Part shown: piece after piece, positions 46,831-57,589 of the stretch | Position numbering within the stretch: the first letter of the stretch is position 1 | Layout: each line of letters starts with the position of its first letter | Source: Aplectana chamaeleonis | Lineage: Eukaryota > Nematoda > Chromadorea > Rhabditida > Cosmocercidae | NCBI GenBank assembly: GCA_029168955.1 | Contig: JAPDOI010000972.1 | Coordinates: forward strand, 180,081-244,080 | DNA: 64,000 nucleotides | Direction: 5' to 3' | Made by a program: the position numbers and the translations under genes | Notes under the pieces: generated by a model | The model's database searches: none | What the model was told of the DNA's origin: nothing | What the model saw: the letters and a program-made list of their open reading frames with translations, nothing else

Positions 46831-46973
46831 GGGTGGTGGCCATCGTGTATCAACAACCCCTGAGGAGGCGGGAAGAAACGGGGAGCCCGTGTTGCCAGTC
46901 CAGTCAGGAACCTCGCTCCTCCCCCCGTTTCTCCCGCCTCTTCAGGGGTGTTGATACACGATGGTCACCACCC
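46831..46973. mobile_element. Family F foldback MITE, copy 1, with 8 bp target duplication
   Basis: The arms GGGTGGTGGCCATCGTGTAT, CAACA, CCCTGAGGAGGCGGGA are mirrored by TCCCGCCTCTTCAGGGGTGT, TGATACACGATGGTCACCAC then CC. GGAGTATC lies at 46823-46830 and again at 46975-46982. An 8 bp duplication fits hAT-type insertion. Confidence 0.85.
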
Positions 46974-46982
46974 GGGAGTATC

Positions 46983-48009
46983 GATCATCCGGTGCCGCAC
47001 GATCGATTCCCCTACATGACATACTGCAGCGCCTTCTTCAGCGCGGTGGGAGTCTATTCGGCCTTTAACTTTTCATCGTGAACACCGCCTTAACAATAAT
47101 GTTCCAAAGTTCACTTTGAAATTTCTCCAAGCTATTATTTGAAGTGATGATAATGTACCTGGGGTATACTTTCTTCTCTTTAGAGTTTTCAACTTGATTC
47201 GTTCAAAGATTCCCATTAGGAGGAATTTTCTGGAGGCTAAAGCGACTTTTGATGCTTCCTGCGATGCTGGCCGATAAATGTGGTTCAAATTTTTCTCTGG
47301 TTCTTATTTGGAGTGACTAACTCTAATCTGAAGTCCGTTCATCGATTTTTGGCAGCCTACGGTAGAGTACGGTGGGTATACGCTAGTTCGGTCAGTCTCA
47401 GAGTTGGCTCAAAAATTTCTGCGACCATTCGAGTGGTGAAAACGAATTTGATGTCCATTTGTCGATTTTCGGAATATTGAGGAACAGCCCCCTAAACGAC
47501 AGTGAACCTACCGTAATCAACAGTGAACCTCTGGGAAAGATATCAACAAGCTAATTCCTTTCCGCAGATGCTTTAGACGCTCTAGTCACTTCCCTCGGAA
47601 CCATAGAACCTTTATCGCACATGAATTTTTCAACGTTAATAGTCCTCATCTGATTTGCTAGGGGCCTTGCACTATGCAGCAGAGAAAATCGCAAATAAGT
47701 TCAATTTCCGTTCATATACTTAGCAAAGAGGGTGCTTCCCAAAAAAGTAGTAAATTAGCCGCATCAAAGTGGCGCAATAAACTGGGAAAAGCTAATAAAA
47801 AAGGTCGGCATTCCCTCTAAATCACTCCTTTCTCTTTATTAAAAATGCTCTGGCTCCGAGTCAAATTTACTTGTTCCGTCGTGCCGCGCTTGTGCGGAGC
47901 GAGGGTAGAGACAGCGAGAAAGTGTGAGGGAGAAGGAGATGCAGCGTACGCGCGCGCAGACGCACGCGATGAACGGAAATAAATTCTTCTACCCGGAAAC
48001 AGGGAGGAT
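46983..48009. other. No gene recognised
   Basis: A weak internal repeat lies near 47325 and 47450 (GAAGTCCGTTCATCGATTTT / GATGTCCATTTGTCGATTTT). No coding is supported. Confidence 0.35.
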
Positions 48010-48411
48010 ACATACATACAGTTCATCTACGCAATCGCGTTCGGTCCGCAAAGGTTGCGAAAGCGTATTGCGACGCTTTCTGAAGATCCTCAGACAGGGT
48101 TGTCGGATCACCCGTGCGGTTTTCGCTTTTTATTGCCGCAACCGCGCTTCGCATTTATACATACAGTTCACCAGACCGACTGCCGTTCATTCCACAAAGT
48201 GTATTGCTGATTGCGAAAGCGTGGTGGAGCGGTTGCGAATATCCTCGGACAGAGATGTGGAATCACCCGAGAGGTTGGTTGAATCACCCGGCACCAGAGG
48301 CAAAACCGCCCGGGTGATCCCACATCCCTGTCTGAGGATGCTCGCAACCGCGCCGCAGCACACTTTCGCAATGAGCGTGCACTTTGCGGACTGAACGGCA
48401 GTGCGGAGGTG
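48010..48411. mobile_element. Family G foldback MITE, one full copy with a duplicated left part
   Basis: The full copy (about 48164-48411) has arms containing TCCACAAAGTG, TTGCGAAAGCGTG, GGTTGCGAATATCCTCGGACAG, mirrored by CTGTCTGAGGATGCTCGCAA, CACTTTCGCAA, GTGCACTTTGCGGACTGAAC. A diverged left half precedes it (48018-48160); both begin with ATACATACAGTTCA. Another copy lies at 50938-51178. Confidence 0.8.
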
Positions 48412-48414
48412 AAA

Positions 48415-48568
48415 GGTAACATCGGCATGGATCTTGAGGAGACTTTGCGTTTACTGTTGAAGTTTGGCGCAAACTCGCTACGTCTATGTTATAACATATG
48501 ACACCGAGTTTGCGCCAACCTTCAACAGTGAACGCGAATTCTCTTCACGATCCATACCGACGTTACAT
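48415..48568. mobile_element. Small foldback MITE
   Basis: The arms GGTAACATCGGCATGGATCT, TACTGTTGAAGTTTGGCGCA, AACTCG are mirrored by CGAGTTTGCGCCAACCTTCA, ACAGTGAACGCGAATTCTCT, TCACGATCCATACCGACGTT. It abuts the preceding MITE with only three bases between. Confidence 0.85.
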
Positions 48569-49515
48569 GTAACCAAATAAACTAAATAAAGAAAAAGTTA
48601 AAGAAGTAATAATAGCGAAGTCTCCAGGACAAGTTTAAACCGTAATGCTCACGCCCACCTTAGCTCATATAAATATCAGCAGAACTCGGTATGGTATGGT
48701 CAACTTGAAGGCATGGTCGTCCGACAGCAGACAATTTTGTGGAACTGAATGCATAAATTCGCGCTCTGCTCGAGTAAAGTGTTCCTAGACGCGATTTATG
48801 TCGCCTGAAGAACTCATTGAAGTTAACTAAACCAGTTATCAAGAGTCAAGGTGCGTGATTAACTCTAGAATGCAATCCGATTAAGTGTGACGACAGTGCA
48901 CATACTGCAGTACTTGAGAGAGGCAAAGAACATTCTTTGGTAAGAAGATTTTTCATACCAAATTTTTCAGTCTACTCTTAGCCTATGAAGGTCCTCAACC
49001 TCTCGACCATAGAAAAATTAGCACAAGAAGTTGTCAAAATCTCAATGTTTGGTGAAGAATTTTAGATAGAGTAGCATTTCCGGAGTTTATGGTAAATAGG
49101 ATAAAAAAGTCTACAAAAAGTCCACCAGTACGCTATGGAAACTATCACGCAGTGGTGAATCACTAAGCATGTCGAAATGCAATTTCCTAACTGCCATCTC
49201 ACAGCTTTCCAGACGAAAAGAATGAGGTCACGGGGTCGTGCAACAACAGGGAAAGTGATTCACCACCGAATGAAATCGCTTCCACCGAACCCACTGTTGG
49301 ATTTTAGTCGACAGAAATCCTCCTCTGAGCAAATTCTAGACGTTTCCTACGAAAAACAATGTCTTAGTGAGACTCTAAAGGATAGCTATTGAGTATACTT
49401 GGACCGAATCGTATAATCGAATCATCAACCTCAATAAAAAAAGTCGACTTCGATTCCGTTGAGTATGTATGTAACTCCAGTTAGGTCCGCGGTTTGCTTC
49501 TTCATGAAAAAAAAA
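48569..49515. other. No gene recognised
   Basis: Only short, unassigned frames. Confidence 0.35.
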
Positions 49516-49670
49516 CTATAAATCTCACTCGCGGCTGGCGCGGGCGGTTTAAATCTCATGGGCGGCTGGCGGTATGGTAAACTGATCAGCTGCGCGTTTC
49601 TCACGGCTCGAATCGATTAGCGGGCTGGCGAATGCGACCGCCCTCTCCCTGCCGCGGGTGAGATTTGAAT
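49516..49670. mobile_element. Small GC-rich foldback repeat
   Basis: AAATCTCACTCGCGGCTGGC, GGGCGGT is mirrored by ACCGCCCTC, CCTGCCGCGGGTGAGATTT. Confidence 0.6.
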
Positions 49671-50479
49671 GTTTTTTTTTCGATTTGAAGCAAGCCACGG
49701 GCAAAACTATACCCAATGCAACAACGGGGAGTCGCATTAGCCTGTGATTACCGAAAACCGCCGGTTATGCTATAGCTTTCTGAAATGAGTTGAGCTTTCG
49801 TAGTCAAAAGCTTAGGAGGGACGACCCCTTTACCCTTTTTAGCCGTTGACAGGGATCGAGGAGTTCGAGTGATGCGCGTCTTATTCAAGCTTCAAAGGGT
49901 TGGAACTTTTGGAGATTTCGATGAGAGTGGAGAAGTTGCTCCCCAACCCCCTCTAATATCGGAACCAGAGACAGGGTCAAAGAGATCGCGTTGCCCAGTA
50001 CCTTGGGTGAACTATCAAGATATCACAAATTTTTGACCTCCGGAAAGTTCTAGATATTTAACTTCGTATGGAAACATTGCCTAAACTTTTTTATTTTCTG
50101 TTCAACGCTTTGATGTCTTCCCTCATTTTCCATATGTTTTTTTTTTCAAGTCTTCGTGTGCCGTTCAAATCCCGCTAGTTGGGTCGAATAAAGAAGTTAC
50201 TTCCAAATTCCGAAACGTTTTTTATTCAAAAAAGTTGATCATTCAAAAAATGTGTGATTTTCGACTTTTTCTGACAAAGTCGGTCAATCGAAAGTTGAAA
50301 TTGTGGACAAGTTCAAAAGTCGTTTCACTCGAAAAATCTGATTCCTGACTTCTTCGAATAGGGGATCATTCTGAAAAAATAGAATTTGCTTAAGGATACT
50401 ATTGACTACATACCGCCTCTCATCAAGGCCGTAAGACTTCACTAACAAACGACAATCTTACTAACAAACAACTAATCTG
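49671..50479. other. No gene recognised
   Basis: AT-rich TCGACTTTTT-type text near 50230-50340 and no domain. Confidence 0.35.
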
Positions 50480-50639
50480 TTAAGGGTAGATGCAAAAAGT
50501 TTCCGGACTTTTCACGACTTTTTTAATAAAAAATAGTGATCGTCATAAAACGAACAAGGCTCACCCAACAAAATAATTGGCTCCATCACATTCAAGGATC
50601 CGTCGCCATTGATTGGGCAGGATCATGAGTTCATCACGC

Positions 50640-50838
50640 GTTGGGACTCTTGCTGTTTCGAGTCGAAATATTCTTCTAAGGCCATTTTGACTTCGTCATC
50701 GTTAGTGTAGTAGACTGTTTTCCATCCAGGAAGTGCTGCATCGAGCGGAACAGATGGTAATCGGAAGAAAAAGATCTGGGCTTCATATGGAGGGTGGGGA
50801 AGGAATTTTCCAGCCCAGGTCCAGCAGTTTGTGTCCGT
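50640..50838 (-). pseudogene. Mariner transposase C-terminal fragment (left arm)
   Basis: The minus strand reads SSDYHLFRSMQHFLDGKQ, containing the third catalytic Asp (SDYHLF) of the mariner DDD triad, with a stop-prone downstream part DEVKMALEEYFDS in another frame. It begins near the LLDLGW region, so the first two catalytic Asps are absent. Confidence 0.8.
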
Positions 50839-50844
50839 CTTTCA

Positions 50845-51345
50845 TTCACGTCAATGCTCGGCCACACGTATCACCTGTAACCCGACAGAAACTGCTGGAC
50901 CTGGGCTGGGAAGTTCTTCCGCTTACCCTCCATATGCACTTCAACTCTGCGCATTGCCGTCCAGTCCGCAAAGTGCATCGCTGATGGCGAAAGCGTGCTG
51001 CGGTGTGGTTGCGAGTATTCTCGGACAGGAATGTCGGGTCACCCAAGCGGTTTTTGCCTTTGGTGCCCGGTTGAGCACACATCCCTGTTTGAGGATACTC
51101 GCAACCGCGCCGCAGTACGCTTTCGCAATCAACGTGCACTTTGTGGCCTGAACCGCAAATGCGCAGCTGAACTGTAGACCAGATCTTGCTCGCTTTCTGA
51201 TTACCATCCGTTCGGCTCGATGCAGCACTTCTTAGATGAAAAACAGTTCACTAACGATGACGAAGTCAAAATGGCCCTAGAAGAATACTTCGACTGGGAA
51301 ACAGACCAGAGTTCTACGCGTCGGGAATCGCCATGATCTGCCCAA
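50845..51345 (+). pseudogene. Mariner transposase C-terminal fragment (right arm), split by a MITE
   Basis: NARPHVSPVTRQKLLDLGWE (50867-50926; from the region of the second catalytic Asp, though the Asp itself is lost) runs to the MITE at 50938. After it, GSMQHFLDEKQFTNDDEVKM and ALEEYFDWET continue at 51210-51300. The SDYHLF equivalent is altered beside the insertion. Confidence 0.8.
50938..51178. mobile_element. Family G foldback MITE nested in the mariner derivative
   Basis: The arms of ~100 bp (CTGCGCATTGCCGTCCAGTC, CGCAAAGTGCAT, GCGAAAGCGTGCTGCGG) are mirrored by CCGCAGTACGCTTTCGCAAT, GTGCACTTTGTGGCCTGAAC, AAATGCGCAG. The same family is at 48010-48411. The edges are approximate, and a target duplication could not be fixed. 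Confidence 0.8.
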
Positions 51346-51472
51346 TCGGCTGGCGGAGGATTCTCTTGAATGAGATGAAAATTATTTTGTTGGGTCAGCC
51401 TTGTTTGTTTTTGAAATAAAATATGTTTTTATTCAAAGTCGTGAAAAGTCCGGAAATTTTGCATCAACCTAA

Positions 51473-52484
51473 CTATTTTCGAATACGCAAGAAAAGCAAA
51501 CGGAAAAGGCTATTGTTGGGTTACGCATTTCAACTGAGCGTACTGTAGGTTTCATTGATAATCGACGGCAAGTTGTAATCTTGCCCTACGCGCAATTGTG
51601 AAGATAAACACCAAAAACGGCTTTACTTGGCTAGGCACAAACAGAAGCCTTTTGCAGTAAAAAACTATTTTCGGGATCTATTCAAGTGTAAACATTTATT
51701 CAGTAGTTTTTTTGTATCCTGTTATTTTTTGTTTGGAGTCATTCGTTACGCTCGAATACCACTGCACCGGCCTTTTTTTCTCTTAAAGCCCTCTTGCAGG
51801 CTCCAAATTCTTGCTCTCTGAGCACTTCTTGTATTCCCTAATGGAGTTACCTTTTTTTACACATGGCTGTCAGCTATGTATTCTCTGAAATGTCGCGTAA
51901 TACTGAATGGGCCATGATTGCGGAGCTTTTCTAGGCATAATTCCTGGCAACGTCAAGTAAAAAACATTGCCCGTTCTTCTCACATGTAAACATTATTGAA
52001 GAGAATTTTTCACTGAACTATATTTACCAAAATGACTCTGCATGTTCTGCAGCTTCTTGTATGTTGAAGGTGATGATTTCTTGTTCAAAATCTAGATGGA
52101 AGCTACGTTCCAGACTTCATTCTCTCAAGTTCCTTTGAATTGTCCCTAAGAAGAAATGTTAACGAAATTTCAGGAGAAGGGAGATCTCAAAAACGCATAG
52201 CATGTAGTGTGCAGTTCTTGCCTTGCAGCGAAAGCGCGAACTGCCACAGGATGGCACGCATTCTCCTGATTATTTTGGAAAGAGGTGGCAAGACAGTCAA
52301 GCACTCAGCTCCATTCGCAGGATGATATATATACTTATTTACATGGTATACTACTTCGCCGTCGTGAGCGACAGACATCTTATCTAGCACTGATAGCCGC
52401 GGGACCAGCATCGGGGCAAAGGCAGCGTCCATCGTGGCGACGTATTTTGATGGTCGTCGACTCATTTCAGCACAAGTCCTGCCC
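51473..52484. other. No gene recognised
   Basis: A 105-codon minus frame (52187-52504) follows the LINE fragment in its orientation, but I cannot match it to the LINE C-terminus. Confidence 0.35.
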
Positions 52485-53175
52485 TCGGTGCTTTTCAGAC
52501 TCAATATGGGATACTGCGTCTCGTATCCTAGACTGCTTCTGAAGTTCGAGGATGCTCAGTCCTTCCTGCCATTGTTTCCGTCGATTCGTTCCCAATAGGC
52601 ACCTCTCCAATGTCCTGTGTGTTGCTCTCAGGGCAACAGCAGTCCCTATGGTGTGGGCCCACGTCTCGGTACCATAGAACAATGCAGGTAGTACCGTGAG
52701 GTCAAACAGGTGAGCACGCAGCAAGCTATCCTTGATCTCGTTGGTGACTCGTATTGAGCCCATCGCTGTCCACGCTGCTCTTCTTTGCCGGTCAATCTCC
52801 TGAGACATGTCGTTTTTTATATTGAGTTTTCATCCTAAATAGACTTAGCTATCGCCTAGGTTCACTTCGTTTTCTTCCACGTAGATTGGTCCACCGTCAC
52901 ACCATTTGTTGGCCATCTCCTGGGTCTTCCCCATCTTCATTGTCAAACCAATCGCGCTGCCCACGCTAGTCAATTTGTTCAGCACTTTGTTCATCTCTAG
53001 AATGCTGCCACTGACGAGCACAATATCGTCTGCGAACCTTAGATTAGACAGCATCTTCCCATCGATATTTAAACCTTTATCTTCCCAATCAAGTTTGCAC
53101 ATCGCGTGTTGTAGGGCAGTCGTGAAGAGCTTCGGCGATATTGTGTCACCTTGCCGGACTACTTTCTCGATTTAA
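52485..53175 (-). pseudogene. Non-LTR retrotransposon reverse transcriptase fragment
   Basis: The minus strand starts near 53175 with VVRQGDTISPKLFTTALQHA, then NLRFADDIVLVSGS (catalytic FADD near 53030) and GLTMKMGKTQ. After a stop region it continues with YLG and MSQEIDRQRRAAWTAMGSIR, LFDLTVLPALFYGTETWA and THRTLERCLLG. This is the palm-to-thumb part of a LINE RT of a type frequent in nematodes, distinct from the one at 5920. The N-terminal endonuclease and fingers are missing; the fragment ends at the MITE at 53180. At least one in-frame stop is present. Confidence 0.85.
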
Positions 53176-53179
53176 ATGT

Positions 53180-53333
53180 ATATGGCTTCCGTTTTCGATT
53201 TAGTCTGCCGCATGGACCAGGCGGCTGACCGTGCGGGGTTGGCTACCTTACTGGAGAATGCGCTTTCGATTTGCGCGGCCTACCGTTGCGGCCACGACCA
53301 TTCATCAGACTAAAATTATTACGCGAACTCTAG
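53180..53333. mobile_element. Small MITE (ATGGCTTCCGTTTTC family), copy 2
   Basis: Partner of 19285-19435 in the same orientation. It lies exactly at the upstream edge of the LINE fragment. The LINE frame is not recovered on its far side. Confidence 0.75.
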
Positions 53334-55545
53334 CTTCTTTTCGAACAACTGTGCCGCTGTTTATGTTCCCGCGTTGCACAGCTCCAGAACGTTCACGTAT
53401 GCAGAATCCACTCCGGCATGCAACAAGGCGTTTAAAACAGCATATAAACACATCAAACAGGAAAATGTTCCGAGAAATGCAGCAGAAATGAAAAAACGGC
53501 CATAACAGGTTTCTATCCTTTCCAATGGTTTTGTCTATACCTAAAGTGAAAAGCCTTCCAAAGCAAAATTACGGAAAGCATTGCCATCACAGATGGAAAC
53601 AATGAGATTCATATGAAGCAACTAAAAATAGTTTGAACAATCAGCGGATTTTCCTCATCCGACGGATTAAATCCGACGATGCACCAATGGACGATTCGAC
53701 AAAAGTTCCTAGAGCTCTAACGCAAGCAAGTATCTACAAATTAATCCAGCGCTATTTTCAAATTTCCAATTAACTTATTTCCGAAAGTGAATTTCTCCAC
53801 AAATTTAGATTCATCACTGGGATTTTCGCAATTTTCGGCTACTACAGGCGTATTGCAGAGCAGAAACGCGAAAAATCTTGGTATCGTTCTGAGCGCGTAC
53901 GATGTCTTCGAACGTCCTCTCCTATGAACTCTCGTACTAGCTCAATCAATACATAACCTCACGAGCAGGGCTAGATTAGAGGATAGAAAGATATGTAAGG
54001 GCAGTGCATCCTGCCGATATGTACACAAGTGCGACCCTTGTTGAACAGAACGATGAATATGAAAGCGGCCTCAGTGAAATTTGAGATCTATGTATTTAAC
54101 AGGCGCTGGATGCAACACAGAAGATACTGGACTTCTCGCTGTTTGACCACGGCTATTATGAAAAAATGGGGCGAATTCGGAGTAGCGTCGTGGAGCAACA
54201 GCAGATGTCACTAAGACAAAGCACCATCAGTTGAATCTTAAGGGTATACACAAAATATTGCCAACTGGCTTTAGGCCTATAAAATAATATATAGATCATC
54301 AAGGGTTATGAAATACCGAAATATCTGAAGAATTTTCGCAGGTTTCGGTTTGAAATTTGTCTACACTTTCTCCAGGTATTTTGTGGAACATCAATTTTCA
54401 AACGACTGTTGAAGTATTAGGAGAGCAACGTACGCTATTTTTTGGAGGATTTGTCAGGAATCAGCTCAAATTAAAACGCAGACCTGGATTCTGCCGAGAA
54501 TTTGAACTGGGAAGCGATACTGCCTTGAACGCGAGGAAACTTTACCGAAAGCCCCATTCGCAGCTGGTCAACAATACTGCCGCGTTCCGAAATAGCTGGA
54601 CGGAGCGATTTGGAACCAAGCTCCGTCCAGCGATTTCAAATCGCTCCGACGACCGTAATTTCGCGTGAAATAGACGAGATAATTACGGATAAAACGCAGA
54701 GATCATAAAAAGCTTTTTTTCTCGGCATCCCTACTCATTTTTGTGACATTGTTGCCCTTAGCTTGTAAATGAAAGAAGTGTTGCATAGTTTTCAAACAAA
54801 AATGGTTCCAAAAAACGATGAGGGGTGGAATTTGCTTGAACAAAACCAGAAAACTACGACTAAATTTACCAATCGCTAGAAATGCATGGAATCTTGATTT
54901 CTCGGTATCCTTATTATATTTTCTCATCTTTATAATCGCAAATGTGTAAAAAATACTCGTTTTGCCTTTCACATGCCGTCTTTTCGCAATGTTGGTGGCT
55001 GTGACGTCACCAATTTGGCGCCGAATACGCAACGTCCTGACGAAAGATTGCGGACTAGTCGCTTCGACTAGACGAGTCGCTTCAATCATGGAAGCGACGC
55101 CCAGTTAATCAAAAACGACCTAGCAAAATCAAGCAGGTCGCCCAGACCAGCTATGCAAATACCCCAGTCGCTCGGCGATCGCGGCTGAAACTGCAAACGT
55201 GTTCCAAACCGTCGCGGCTCAGTACAAGATCTGTTGGCGCGATGGGTTTTGTAACTGTTGGCAGTGCCGCGACTAGTCGAAGCGACCTACTATGACCGAG
55301 CCTTGAGACTTGCGGTCACGTTACTTTAACTTTTGTAAAATGGTTGTAACTACCAACGCATACGTTTTAGAGAGCATACCGAAACACAATTTGTAATAAA
55401 CACCGCTTACATTGTAGACTATGAGCAGCTAGCCTAAATCGGGCTAGTCATTCCCGTAACCGCCGTTGGAGTCAGCTTTGAGTGTCACCGACGGCTGGTA
55501 CAAGAAGAATTACGGGAAACTGTTAAAGGCGTGAAATGTTCTCAA
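53334..55545. other. Spacer with short structured pieces, no gene
   Basis: TTCTGAGCGCGTACGATGTC at 53887-53906 resembles a family C end. Overlapping hairpins lie at 54597-54648. At 55040-55290, CTAGTCGCTTCGACTAG and CGACTAGTCGAAGCGACC form an inverted pair. No coding is supported. Confidence 0.45.
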
Positions 55546-55549
55546 ACGA

Positions 55550-55718
55550 CGAGGGTGGGTGGTGGCCATCGTGTATCAACACCCCTGAGGAGGCGGGAGA
55601 AGCGGGGAGGGGTTAGGTTCCTGATTGGACGCAAGCCGTATTGCATCCAATCAGGAACCTCCTTCTCCTCATCTCTCCCGCCTCCTCCGGGAATGTTGAT
55701 TCTACACCGATGGCCAAA
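55550..55718. mobile_element. Family F foldback MITE, copy 2
   Basis: GGGTGGTGGCCATCGTGTAT, CAACACCCCTGAGGAGGCGG mirrored by TCTCCCGCCTCCTCCGGGAA, TGTTGATTCTACACCGATGG. The loop has its own inverted pair (TTCCTGATTGGACGCAA / TTGCATCCAATCAGGAA). Confidence 0.85.
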
Positions 55719-55719
55719 A

Positions 55720-57588
55720 TTCCGGAGAAACCGTTTGAATTAATGTTGCGTAGTTCCAGCGCTTGCGGCGCGGCACTGGTGATAGGGCGCGTTAACTACA
55801 TACTTGTCTTACATTTTTTTTCTTGTATAAGTATGACAGAAGTTAGAGTGGCTGCTGAAAAAGGTAGGTGCAGACAAATTTTACCGCAGTCCAACTTCTC
55901 GAAGTTTCGACCAGTGGCCCCTAAATTCTATTGTAGAAGGGACGCCTTTTGCTGGTTTTGATGAGGGCGAAAAGCCTGTGGATTACCAACTGGCAGCTTG
56001 CCAGCTTGCTCACCACCTTACCTCGTCCCTAACGCCTTGTACACCAGACAGGTTCGGAAATGAAACTATGGCAAGTAAACGGGGGAATCCAATGGGAAAT
56101 TCAGTTTTCTTTTCGAAGTGAAACTTTTATTTTTTTATTAGGAACCGTACCATTATTTATAGTTTTTCTTCCAGTTTTTCTTACGACGAAGTACAACGAT
56201 TATTGCCCTAAAAGTTATTAAAAACGGTTGAATGGATTTGGCAAAATTGTTGCCTCCCAGGTTATGAACAGATTTGCAGTTTCATTTTTGGATTCGCATA
56301 TCAGTTTTCAAACAAATCCACTACGTTCTGATATATGTTCCTAAATAAATTATTCATTCATTTCACCCCAAAAGGTTACGACCTTTCCCAACTTTCAGGT
56401 TTCCACGAAGATTTTTGCAACCTTCACCACCCGTTGTAGCTATCCACACATACTGAACTCATGCAAGGCGCAGCCAGACTAGTGGATGATTAAGGCTTTT
56501 CAGGCTTGGGTCTGTGGGTTTCCGATCATGCTATACCGATTGGGAGTATAAAAATCATATGCTTAATTTTTCGTATTCCATGATGCCCAAACTCTTACTC
56601 GAACGACCTGACATGCAACCAGACAATCCTTCTTTGTTTTATAAGAAAGGTATTGTTTGCGCCTATCAGTCGTCCTATATTCTGATGAGTACGGAATCGT
56701 AAATATCTGTCATTTACCAGTTTGAGTCGTTTGCAGCGAATCAGTTCAAATAACTATTGAAAAATGAGACAGTTCGATGACGACCGATGGTGACACGCTG
56801 GTTCTACTGCGCTGCCATGTAATATCATTTTGCAAATCATCAGCTGATAGATAAATCAGGCGATTCTTGGCAGCTGGAAAATTTCAGGAAAAACAAAGAG
56901 ATAATAGTTGTAGACACATTTTGTCATAAAGCGATGAGTGAGCGGCAGTAAAATTTCAAAGGAGACTGCCGGAAAAATTCCATGGCAGTTTTCAGGAGTG
57001 CCAGATCGATTTGGAGCCAAACGCCGAAAGAGTAAAATTGCCATTTCTCTATATGCACAGAGAAATTGGTCGGCAAATATTGCATATATGACTAATATAA
57101 TATCGCATAAGTGAACACAGCGGTGGCAATAAGGGCTATAAGGAAATTGAGAAACTGACAGTTATGATGATTGGCCAGCAATATGATGTATTATTGGGTA
57201 GTTTGGCGTGTGATTCATCAATTTGAGATCACCAGGGCAGCGGAATTTTCTGAGTTTCACTCCTGTTATTCTTTAACCCACATTTCAGTCATATGTTGCG
57301 CTGGTGGAAAACATGTAGCTAACTCAGATTAGATTTCCCTGATAAATCCACTTGCAGAGTCTATGATTTGAATGCAAGAAAACGAGGAGTGGGGCTGTTC
57401 ACAATACTAGGACGGTCAAAAAAAAATTCGCATCTGTGTAAAAATTGGGCTCCACCAGGAATGCTCCATCTTCACCTGAGCAGTAGGGAGTGTAGCAAAT
57501 TTTAAAAGAGAAAACCAGTTCAGATTTCATATGAATCCTCTCACCTTACTGAAGCCTTCTGCACAGATGAAGGTCTATACACAAAGAT
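55720..57588. other. No gene recognised
   Basis: Short frames (55641-55961 +, 56514-56702 +, 56856-57044 -) lack recognisable products. Confidence 0.35.
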
Positions 57589-57589
57589 A

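Larger units (their letters stand above)
50480..51472. mobile_element. Mariner derivative made of two inverted 3' ends
   Basis: The left terminus (AGATGCAAAAAGTTTCCGGA, CTTTTCACGAC) and right terminus (GTCGTGAAAAGTCCGGAAAT, TTTGCATCAACC) are each followed inward by the same 3' untranslated stretch (AAATAATTTTGTTGGGT-type) and the same transposase C-terminal region. The arms therefore are two 3' halves, 50480 to about 50838 on the minus strand and about 50845-51472 on the plus strand. The original 5' end is absent. TA flanks are not obvious. Confidence 0.85.
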
